Assembly (NCBI GenBank): GCA_040003255.1
Contig: JBDUCV010000085.1
Coordinates: 1 to 8,202, forward strand
Source: JBDUCV01 sp040003255
Lineage (GTDB): Bacteria > Actinomycetota > Actinomycetes > Mycobacteriales > Jatrophihabitantaceae
DNA length: 8,202 bases
Direction: 5' to 3'
Positions 1 through 5,651 of this stretch are shown here, in pieces. The notes under the pieces were generated by a model that saw nothing but the letters and a program-made list of their open reading frames with translations, was not told where the DNA came from and made no database searches. Made by a program: the position numbers and the translations under genes. The first letter of the stretch is position 1. Each line of letters opens with the position of its first letter.

Positions 1-1
1 C

Positions 2-163
2 GACGAACTCCGTCAGGCCGCCCCGCAACAGTCGCCGCGGGGCCCGGTAGCGTCTCCGGCTGACGAGCAGCCGGCGGCCGAGCATGACGGCGACGCGCCT
101 GGCGAAGCAAGCACTGGTCCGGCTCACCAGGCTGGTGTACCGCGAGGAGAAGACTTCAAGTGA
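2..163 (+). CDS. C-terminal tail of an unidentified upstream protein (partial)
   Basis: Reading frame 2 is open from the window edge to a TGA at 161-163, giving 53 residues; the other two forward frames are closed by stops near 48 and 61. The peptide is rich in Ala, Pro, Gly, Glu, Asp and Gln, has no Cys and no hydrophobic run, and ends GEDFK. It looks like a disordered hydrophilic C-terminal extension. The stop shares bases with the GTG (160) and ATG (163) start candidates of the protease gene, as expected for two genes of one operon. The tail lacks the Cys-rich C-terminal motif of a NiFe hydrogenase large subunit, so it does not identify itself as that protein. Context makes another hydrogenase-related gene likely, but no function can be read from these residues. 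Confidence 0.5.
   Translation, partial: DELRQAAPQQSPRGPVASPADEQPAAEHDGDAPGEASTGPAHQAGVPRGEDFK
144..149 (+). promoter_or_regulatory. Ribosome binding site for the protease gene
   Basis: GAGGAG ends 10 bases before GTG at 160 and 13 bases before ATG at 163. The spacing slightly favours the GTG, although both starts are in frame and only one codon apart. The site lies inside the end of the upstream reading frame. Confidence 0.5.
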
Positions 164-681
164 TGTCGGCGGCGTCCGGCGCGAGTGACCCGGTGGGCGC
201 ACACCCGCGGGTGCTCGTGGCCGGCGTCGGCAACATCTTCCTCGGTGACGACGGATTCGGGCCGGCGGTCGCGCGACGGTTGGCGGCGCATGCCCTGCCG
301 GACGGTGTTCGGGTGGTCGATTACGGCATCCGCGGCATGCATCTGGCCTATGACCTGCTCGACGGCTGGGACGTGCTGGTGGTGGTCGACACGATCCCGG
401 CCCGCGGTCAGCCGGGGGCGGTGCAGCTGCTTGAAGTGACTGCCGACGACGTGCCGCGTGCCGCGATGGACGCGCACGGGATGGATCCAGTGTCGGTGCT
501 GGCCGGGGTAACCGCGCTTGGCGGCTCCCTGCCACGGACACTGGTGGTCGGCTGTCAGCCGGCGCGCCTGGACGAGGGCATCGGCTTGTCGGCTGACGTC
601 GAGGCCGGCGTCGAGCGGGCCGTGGCCGAGGTCCTGGGCGTGCTTGATGAGCTCGTGCCCGCCGCGGCAGGGGGTGGCTGA
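160..681 (+). CDS. [NiFe]-hydrogenase maturation endopeptidase (HyaD/HybD/HycI family)
   Basis: This family makes the last step of [NiFe] hydrogenase assembly in the cytoplasm: it clips the C-terminal peptide from the large subunit after Ni has been inserted. The 173-residue product has the typical family length. The N-terminal beta-strand and loop VLVAGVGNIFLGDDGFG (18-34) is the family signature. The three residues that bind the site Ni in E. coli HybD (Glu16, Asp62, His93) appear to correspond to Asp31, Asp54 (in VVDYGIRGMHLAYDLLDG) and His106 (in DAHGMDP). Asp in place of Glu at the first position is common in the family. The gene begins on the stop of the preceding frame and ends 3 bases before hypC, which places it in the operon. 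GTG 160 is chosen for its Shine-Dalgarno spacing; ATG 163 would remove only one residue. The protein's specific hydrogenase partner is outside the window. Confidence 0.93.
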   Translation: MMSAASGASDPVGAHPRVLVAGVGNIFLGDDGFGPAVARRLAAHALPDGVRVVDYGIRGMHLAYDLLDGWDVLVVVDTIPARGQPGAVQLLEVTADDVPRAAMDAHGMDPVSVLAGVTALGGSLPRTLVVGCQPARLDEGIGLSADVEAGVERAVAEVLGVLDELVPAAAGGG

Positions 682-684
682 GCG

Positions 685-936
685 ATGTGCCTCGGAATTC
701 CCGGACAGGTCGTCGAGATCGTTGAGGGCTATGACGGTCAGCTCGTCCAGGTCGACGTGCAGGGAGCGGTTCGCAAGGTAAACGTCGGCATGCTCGAGGT
801 GCCGGTGCGACCCGGCGACTGGGTGTTACTGCACCTGGGTTTTGCCGTCGAGGTGATCGACGAGGCGCAGGCGCAGCGGGCGATGTCGGGGCTCGAACTC
901 ATGGGACGGCCGCACGAGGTGCCGGACCCGTCGTGA
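685..936 (+). CDS. hypC: HypC/HybG/HupF family hydrogenase assembly chaperone, copy 1
   Basis: HypC proteins work with HypD to carry the Fe(CN)2CO unit and deliver it to the hydrogenase large subunit. The 83-residue product has the usual size and starts with the invariant MCLGIPGQVVEI; Cys2 becomes the N-terminal residue after Met removal and is essential in the family. The small OB-like fold continues through VQVDVQG and closes with GDWVLLHLGFAVEVIDEAQA, where His50 corresponds to the functional His51 of E. coli HypC. A helical tail follows. The ATG lies 3 bases after the protease stop, with a G-rich stretch (670-677) as a possible Shine-Dalgarno. The stop overlaps the GTG start of the next gene (GTGA, 933-936), so the two are probably translated together in similar amounts. 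A second hypC lies at 1794. Confidence 0.97.
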   Translation: MCLGIPGQVVEIVEGYDGQLVQVDVQGAVRKVNVGMLEVPVRPGDWVLLHLGFAVEVIDEAQAQRAMSGLELMGRPHEVPDPS

Positions 937-1712
937 CCGTTGGCACGCAGGCATCGGTGCGATCGGGCGAGGTCATGTTCGCCCGCTACGCCTACCCACC
1001 GAACCAACTCGGCTACTGCGGACCCGACGACTCTGACGGACTGTTCGACGTCGCGATGGGGACGCGTCTCGAGCTCGGCGCGCGGGCGCGGGCGTTCGAT
1101 GGGGCGTGGGCATACCTCGAGATCATCGCCTCGGCCGCGAGGATCGAGGACCCGCTGGATCCGCGAGTCGTGGAGGCCTACTGGGTCGGCAACGAGCTGC
1201 TCGAACAGGTCGATCCGGCTGACTTCGCCTCGGCGGTACGGACCCGCTTCGGCGGCGAGAGGCGCGCGCACTGGGCCGGGCTGAATCCCAACGGAGCGCA
1301 CCCGAGCGTGCCGCACCATGGCTTCCACGTCTTCACCGTCTACCCATGGGTGGCGTTGCTCGGCCGGGGAGACACGCCGCTAAGCGTTCTGGATCGATGC
1401 CGGATCCGGTGGGGACAGGTGGTATCGATCCCCGGGGACCACGTCCAGGTCAGCTGCCGACCGCTGTCCTGGGACGGACGCCAACTGGGCCTGGGGCCGG
1501 AGCGGGTCGAGACCGCCCGCTGGGCGCAAGCCGGACGATCACCACTCGGTCAACCGGCCGTCGGGGATTGGGTATCCCTGCACTGGGATTGGACTTGTGA
1601 ACGACTTTCGGCGGCCCAGCTACTGCAGCTACGTCAGCGCACCGAACAGCAGCTCGACACCACCAACCGCGCGATCTCGAGGGTAGCGTCGAGCGCAGGG
1701 CATAACTCGTGA
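933..1712 (+). CDS. Hydrogenase-linked protein with C-terminal HypC-like domain (probable DUF6390 family), copy 1
   Basis: The product has 259 residues. I recognise the pattern as a family of unknown function that I recall as DUF6390; this label is from memory. The N-terminal part carries RYAYPPNQLGYCGP (18-31, Cys29), GAWAYLEIIA (57-66), DPLDPRVVEAYWVGN (73-87) and VPHHGFHVFTVYPW (126-139), with His128, His129 and His132 as a possible metal-binding set. The C-terminal part, from about 155 to 245, resembles HypC: CRIRWGQVVSI (156-166) matches the start of HypC, and GDWVSLHWDW (211-220) followed by CERLSAAQL matches its end, with Cys156 and His217 at the places of HypC Cys2 and His50. No signal peptide or membrane segment is present. 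The GTG start overlaps the hypC stop. A role in handling the hydrogenase Fe ligand unit is inferred; biochemical function is unknown. Confidence 0.85.
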   Translation: MTVGTQASVRSGEVMFARYAYPPNQLGYCGPDDSDGLFDVAMGTRLELGARARAFDGAWAYLEIIASAARIEDPLDPRVVEAYWVGNELLEQVDPADFASAVRTRFGGERRAHWAGLNPNGAHPSVPHHGFHVFTVYPWVALLGRGDTPLSVLDRCRIRWGQVVSIPGDHVQVSCRPLSWDGRQLGLGPERVETARWAQAGRSPLGQPAVGDWVSLHWDWTCERLSAAQLLQLRQRTEQQLDTTNRAISRVASSAGHNS

Positions 1713-1792
1713 TCGACATCGCACGGACAGCGCAATCCGGCGCACGCGTTGCCAACCCCGCGTTGGTCCCGGTTCGGATCGGAGCCATCTGA
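1709..1792 (+). CDS. Possible 27-residue coupling peptide between the two cassettes
   Basis: A short frame starts at a GTG that overlaps the stop of the preceding gene (GTGA, 1709-1712) and runs 27 codons to TGA at 1790-1792, two bases before the second hypC start. It encodes a peptide beginning MIDIARTAQSG and ending VPVRIGAI. Placement is exactly what translational coupling would need, bridging an 81-base gap in an otherwise overlapping gene string. Against it, 27 codons can stay open by chance at this base composition, third positions are less GC-rich than in neighbours, and the peptide resembles nothing I know. It may be only a spacer. Confidence 0.2.
   Translation: MIDIARTAQSGARVANPALVPVRIGAI
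1781..1784 (+). promoter_or_regulatory. Ribosome binding site deciding the start of the second hypC
   Basis: GGAG ends 9 bases before ATG 1794. An in-frame upstream GTG (1749) would add 15 residues before the invariant MCLG start. The Shine-Dalgarno and the need for Cys at position 2 both favour 1794. Confidence 0.7.
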
Positions 1793-1793
1793 C

Positions 1794-2051
1794 ATGTGCT
1801 TGGGCCTGCCAGGTCGGGTCGTCGAGGTCACGCCCGGCAGTGACGTCGCCCGCGTCGACGTCGCGGGCGTCGTCCGTGACATCGACCTGGGACTGCTCGA
1901 CGGTCCCTTCGTCCCCGGCGACTACATCCTGATACACAGCGGATTTGCGCTGGAACGGATGGACGCCGATCGGGCAAGGGACGCGCTCGGCGTCTTCGCC
2001 GACGGCACGAAGTCCGCTGGGCAAGAGTCTCAAGAGCCGATCACCCCATGA
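1794..2051 (+). CDS. hypC: HypC/HybG/HupF family hydrogenase assembly chaperone, copy 2
   Basis: This is a second 85-residue HypC. It begins MCLGLPGRVVEV, keeps Cys2, has VARVDVAG in the central strand, and GDYILIHSGFALERMDAD with His48 at the place of the conserved HypC histidine. It ends in a polar tail (KSAGQESQEPITP) that differs from copy 1. Two HypC-type proteins in one organism are well known: E. coli has HypC and HybG, which serve different hydrogenases. Here the two copies lie in one gene string, so division of labour between large subunits, or pairing with the two larger neighbours, are both possible. ATG 1794 is preferred over the upstream in-frame GTG because only it gives Cys at position 2. 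The stop overlaps the next start (ATGA, 2048-2051). Confidence 0.96.
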   Translation: MCLGLPGRVVEVTPGSDVARVDVAGVVRDIDLGLLDGPFVPGDYILIHSGFALERMDADRARDALGVFADGTKSAGQESQEPITP

Positions 2052-2845
2052 CGACGTTTTCCCCGCCCGACGTCCAGAACGTTCCGGGCCCCACGCTGTT
2101 CGTGCGTTATGCGTTCCCGCCGAACTATCACGGCGCGTGCGGTCCGCCCGACTCGCAGGCATTGTTCGAGTACGGCGTCACGGCGGTTGTCGACAACGGG
2201 GTGCGTGACCTGGCGCGTCAGTTTGCGGGTGCCTGGCCGTACCTGGAACTGATCGCGAACGCCACTGGTGTCGCAGACCCCCTCGACCGGCGCGTCGTCG
2301 AGGCGTACTGGGTGGGCAACACGCTGCTCGATCGGGTCGGCGTACGTCCACTGGGTGACTCGATGGAGGACCGATTCCGGAGCAAGACCGGCTTGCAGTT
2401 CGGCCGCGTCGCCGACGCCGTGCTCGCTGGAGGCATGCCGCATCACAGTTATCACGTGTTCTGCGTCTACCCGTGGGTTGGCCTGCTCGGTGATGATCGA
2501 CGCTACGAGCAGGCCCTGATGGTTCTGGATCGCTGCCGGATCCGCTGGGGCCAGGTGCGGCAGGTGCGTGCGGATCAGCTGGTGGTGGAGTCTCAGCCGC
2601 TGTTGTTCGAGGACGGCCAACTGTTGCTCGGCGCGCCGATCGTCGAGACGGTCGAGCGGACGCTGGACGGTGTCGGGTTGGTGCAGGACTTCAAGGTCGG
2701 CGACTGGGTATCGATGCATTGGGAATGGGTTTGCGACCGCCTCGGCGCGCGCCAGCTCGCCGCGCTGCGCCACTACACCCGCCTGCACCTCGACGTGGTC
2801 AACAACCGGCTGGATCACTCCGGCGCGATCATCGCGCTCGGCTGA
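2048..2845 (+). CDS. Hydrogenase-linked protein with C-terminal HypC-like domain (probable DUF6390 family), copy 2
   Basis: A 265-residue paralogue of the protein at 933-1712. It shares RYAFPPNYHGACGP (20-33, Cys31), GAWPYLELIA (61-70), DPLDRRVVEAYWVGN (77-91) and MPHHSYHVFCVYPW (130-143; His132, His133, His136). Its HypC-like part starts at CRIRWGQV (163-170) and includes GDWVSMHWEW (218-227) followed by CDRL. Cys163 and His224 are 61 residues apart, the same spacing as Cys156 to His217 in copy 1. A third shared Cys lies in the closing segment (Cys229 here, Cys222 in copy 1). The ATG overlaps the stop of the second hypC. Its last 31 bases overlap the end of the ABC ATPase gene on the other strand. 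It is probably cytoplasmic and its function is unproven; the hydrogenase link rests on context and the HypC resemblance. Confidence 0.86.
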   Translation: MTTFSPPDVQNVPGPTLFVRYAFPPNYHGACGPPDSQALFEYGVTAVVDNGVRDLARQFAGAWPYLELIANATGVADPLDRRVVEAYWVGNTLLDRVGVRPLGDSMEDRFRSKTGLQFGRVADAVLAGGMPHHSYHVFCVYPWVGLLGDDRRYEQALMVLDRCRIRWGQVRQVRADQLVVESQPLLFEDGQLLLGAPIVETVERTLDGVGLVQDFKVGDWVSMHWEWVCDRLGARQLAALRHYTRLHLDVVNNRLDHSGAIIALG

Positions 2846-3963
2846 GCCACGTCGTCCGAGCCGGAGTCCGGGATCGGATCCGGTCCGTCGACCACCCAAG
2901 CGCGTTCGAGCGTCCATGACAGCGACTCGCCCGCGGCGTGGCGCGGCGGCCCGGGCAGGTGCAGCAGCATCGGGCCGCCGGGCGTCGTGACGTGATAGTC
3001 GGTGTGCGCCCCGCGGAACCCGATCGCGGTGATCCGCCCGCGCAGCGGGCCGCCCTCGCGGGCCCAGTCCGGGCGGACCAGGAGCAGCCGCGGCCGTGGG
3101 TCTGAGTAGCCGGTGCCGCCGCCGGACACCGCAACCGGACCGGTTCCGAGGTCGACTGAAAGCACCCCGTCGTGGGCCGGTCCGACGATGGCTGCGAGCA
3201 CCGAGCATGGCCCGGTCAGCGCCGCTGCGGCGACGTCGACCGGCTCGGCGTACACGGTCGTTGGCGTACCAACCTGGATCAGCCTGCCGCCGACGATCAG
3301 CGCGACCCGATTGGCGAGGGCGAGCGCCTCGGCGGCATCATGGGTGGCATAGACGATCGCTGCACCGGTGTCGCGTTGCCGGGCCAGGACGGCATCCTGG
3401 AACGCGGCGCGCAGGTGCGTATCCAGGTGAGCAGTGGGCTCGTCGAGCAGGTACAGGCCGGCGTCGCGTGCGAGCGCCCGCGCCAGCCCAACCCGCTGCT
3501 GTTCGCCGCCGGACAGTTCGGCTGGACGCCGGGTGGCGAGCTGATCGATACCCAGACCGGCCAGCATGGCCGTGGCGGTGGTGGCGGCATCGCGCCGCGA
3601 GCGACCCGCCCGCCGCAATGGGTAGGCGACCGTGTCGAGCACCGACAAGTGCGGCCACAGCGCGAAGTTCTGAAATACCATGCCGACGTCGCGCCGCTCG
3701 GGAGGAATGTTGAGGCGCCCGGCAGCAACCCGGCGGCCAGCCACCCAGATCTCGCCGTGCGAGGGCGGCACGAGGCCGGCGACGGCGTGCAGCAGGGTTG
3801 ACTTGCCCGAGCCGGACGCGCCGAGCAGCGCGACGACCTCGCCAGGTTCAATGCTCAGATCGAGGTCGGCGAGAGCCCGCACCTTCCCAAATTCGACGCA
3901 GACGCCCCGACAGCGCAGCGCGTCGGGGTCTCGCCCGTTCGGCAAACCCGGATCATCGCGCAC
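2815..3963 (-). CDS. ABC importer ATP-binding subunit with C-terminal TOBE-like region
   Basis: The 382-residue product is the ATPase of the importer encoded upstream on the same strand, acting at the inner face of the membrane. All motor motifs are intact: Walker A GASGSGKST (48-56), Q-loop Gln98 in VFQNFALWPH, signature LSGGEQQR (150-157), Walker B YLLDEP (171-176), D-loop AHLD (178-181) and switch His208 in YATHDAAEA. The C-terminal ~130 residues, including LLLVRPDW and LRGRITAIGFRGAHTDYHV, fit the TOBE regulatory domain of the FbpC/PotA/MalK group. The length is normal for that group. GTG 3963 is the only reasonable start; it overlaps the permease stop by 11 bases. The 3' end overlaps the last gene of the hydrogenase block. 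Motifs alone do not give the substrate. Confidence 0.93.
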   Translation of the reverse strand: MRDDPGLPNGRDPDALRCRGVCVEFGKVRALADLDLSIEPGEVVALLGASGSGKSTLLHAVAGLVPPSHGEIWVAGRRVAAGRLNIPPERRDVGMVFQNFALWPHLSVLDTVAYPLRRAGRSRRDAATTATAMLAGLGIDQLATRRPAELSGGEQQRVGLARALARDAGLYLLDEPTAHLDTHLRAAFQDAVLARQRDTGAAIVYATHDAAEALALANRVALIVGGRLIQVGTPTTVYAEPVDVAAAALTGPCSVLAAIVGPAHDGVLSVDLGTGPVAVSGGGTGYSDPRPRLLLVRPDWAREGGPLRGRITAIGFRGAHTDYHVTTPGGPMLLHLPGPPRHAAGESLSWTLERAWVVDGPDPIPDSGSDDVAQPSAMIAPE

Positions 3964-5644
3964 CGGCCACCTCCAGCACCGGCAGGGCCAGCGGAATTCC
4001 CTCCGCCGCCCGGCCCGCCCGCTGCCTGCGCATCAATCGCAGTGCCAGCCAGGCGGGCACTGCGGCGAGCAGAAGCAGCGCAGTCAGCAGCACGGAGAGG
4101 GCCGCAGTGGTGCCGACGTCGCCGAGCTCCTGGCGGTTCAACACGGCCACGGCGAGCGTCTGATTGCCGAATGAATACAGCAGGCTCGACATGGTGACCT
4201 CGTGCAGGGCGCTGAGGAAGATGAGCACCCACGCGCCGAGAAGGGCCGGCGCGAGCGACGGCAACCAGATCGTGCGCACCGCAACGGCCGGTCTGGCCCC
4301 GCTGGTGCGCGCGGCCTGCCAATCGGCGTGCGGAAGGCGATCGACGGCTCCCGACAGCGTCCGGTGCGCGAGTGCCCAGAATTTCGCGAGGTAGGCCACC
4401 AGGATCAGCGCCAGGCCGCCACCGAACCACCGCCCGTAGGCGATCAGCAAGCCGACCGCCAGCGTCGACCCGGGAATCGCGAACGTCAGGATCGCAATCG
4501 TGCCCAGCGCGCGTCCTGCGCGGTGTCGCTCGAGGGCCGCGATCAGCACACCCAGCGCAGTGAGCGCAAAGGCCGCCAGCCCGGCGAGCTGAAGGCTGTT
4601 CCGGATTGCATCGATCGTCGGTCCATCGAGCGCGGCGCGGAAGTTGGCCATGGTCCAGTTCGACGGCGTCGGCGCCACCCCGATGGCGCGGGTGATCGCG
4701 GCGGCGGCGAGCGCGATGGTCGGCAGGCCCACCCCGAGCAATGTGTAGCCCAGCATGCCGAGCGCGGGAACGACGCCGCGCCAGCTGCGCCTGGTCACCT
4801 GCACGGCACCCGCCGGTTGTCCGGTGCGAGCTGCGCGCAGCCTCGGCCCGAGGACCAGGTCGGACGGTAAGAGCACCACCGCCGCCATCACGACCAGTGC
4901 GAGTGCGAGGGTGACGGCGTCGAGGAACGAGTCCGGATCGCTCGCGAGCGCGAGATCGGCGTAGATGCGGGTGGTCAGCGTCGAGAAGCCGCTCGGCGCA
5001 CCCAGCACCTGCGGCACCGCGAAGCTCTCCAAGGTGGCGACGAAGGTCAGCACGAGCTCCGCCGCGAGCACGGGACGTAGCAGCGGCAGTGTCACCGTCC
5101 GCAGCGTCGTCCACGGGCCGGCACCGGACACCTGCGCCGCCCGCTCGAGCTCCGGCTGAGCCCGCGTCGCCAGACCAACGGTCGTGAGCAGGTAGCACAG
5201 CGGCGCCGCATCGACCACCAGGACGACGGCGATCCCAACCGGTCCGTGCAGCTGGGTCCAATGCAGGCCGAGCAAGCTGTCGGTAAAGCCCGCCCGTCCG
5301 TACGCCTGAGTCCAGCTGTAGCCAAGGACGAACTGCGGGATGATCAGCGGCAGCACGACCGCGAGCCGCAGCCCGCCGCGGCCCGGCACGTCGCCACGCC
5401 GCAGGAATAATGCCATCGCGGTGCCAAGCGGCACCGCGAGCAGCGGGACGACGCATGCGAGCAGCACGCTGTGCAGCGCCGCGGTGCCGAGCCCTGGTGC
5501 CCGCAGCACCCGCGCGACCGAGGAGCCGCCGCCCTCGAACATGACCTGCCCGAGCTTGACGAGCGGGACGACCACGAGCCCGACGCTCGCCGCCGCGCCC
5601 ACCACGACGACGAGGCGCTCGTCGAGTCGCAGCGACCCGCGCAC
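3953..5644 (-). CDS. ABC importer permease, fused two-half type (FbpB-like)
   Basis: The 563-residue product is a membrane channel made of two homologous halves, as in ferric-iron (FbpB) and related permeases. About twelve hydrophobic segments are visible, near residues 11-29, 57-79, 91-112, 134-158, 193-215, 243-262, 293-317, 350-371, 379-403, 408-427, 465-485 and 513-535. Each half carries the cytoplasmic EAA loop that docks on the ATPase: LERAAQVSGAGPWTTLRTVT (166-185) and DWQAARTSGARPAVAVRTI (441-459). Because one chain holds both halves, a single permease gene suffices. The start is uncertain: GTG 5644 lies 7 bases after the binding-protein stop, and TTG 5650 is the alternative; neither has a strong Shine-Dalgarno, so translation probably relies on coupling. 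Starts further upstream would add an Arg/Ser-rich stretch that reads like out-of-frame binding-protein sequence. Confidence 0.92.
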   Translation of the reverse strand: MRGSLRLDERLVVVVGAAASVGLVVVPLVKLGQVMFEGGGSSVARVLRAPGLGTAALHSVLLACVVPLLAVPLGTAMALFLRRGDVPGRGGLRLAVVLPLIIPQFVLGYSWTQAYGRAGFTDSLLGLHWTQLHGPVGIAVVLVVDAAPLCYLLTTVGLATRAQPELERAAQVSGAGPWTTLRTVTLPLLRPVLAAELVLTFVATLESFAVPQVLGAPSGFSTLTTRIYADLALASDPDSFLDAVTLALALVVMAAVVLLPSDLVLGPRLRAARTGQPAGAVQVTRRSWRGVVPALGMLGYTLLGVGLPTIALAAAAITRAIGVAPTPSNWTMANFRAALDGPTIDAIRNSLQLAGLAAFALTALGVLIAALERHRAGRALGTIAILTFAIPGSTLAVGLLIAYGRWFGGGLALILVAYLAKFWALAHRTLSGAVDRLPHADWQAARTSGARPAVAVRTIWLPSLAPALLGAWVLIFLSALHEVTMSSLLYSFGNQTLAVAVLNRQELGDVGTTAALSVLLTALLLLAAVPAWLALRLMRRQRAGRAAEGIPLALPVLEVAGAR

Positions 5645-5651
5645 GCCCAAG

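Larger units (their letters stand above)
685..2845 (+). repeat. Diverged tandem duplication of a hypC + HypC-domain protein cassette
   Basis: Two cassettes of the same layout follow each other: 685-1712 and 1794-2845. Each has a HypC gene of 83-85 codons whose stop overlaps the start of a 259-265-codon gene. The proteins align along their length with roughly half the residues identical by eye in the best regions. The nucleotide sequences are clearly diverged, so this is an old duplication and not a recent repeat that could recombine easily. Confidence 0.8.

Noticed and set aside
738..1328. 196-codon open frame on the minus strand across hypC and its partner gene
   Set aside because: It is antisense to two clearly recognised coding regions with the correct frames and overlaps; its product is Arg-rich and resembles nothing. 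High G+C sequence produces such long shadow frames.
1749..1793. Upstream GTG start for the second hypC
   Set aside because: It would bury the essential Cys of the MCLG motif at residue 17; ATG 1794 has a suitable Shine-Dalgarno.
2815..2880. Intrinsic terminator between the convergent genes
   Set aside because: No GC-rich hairpin followed by a T run is visible on either strand.
2030..3208. 392-codon open frame on the minus strand covering the second hypC partner and the end of the ATPase
   Set aside because: The product is low-complexity Arg/His/Gln/Leu-rich sequence; the real genes in this span have intact family motifs in other frames.
3855..5456. 533-codon minus-strand frame within the permease gene
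   Set aside because: It is an Ala/Arg/Gly-rich shift of the permease frame with no hydrophobic segments in place of the twelve visible in the correct frame.
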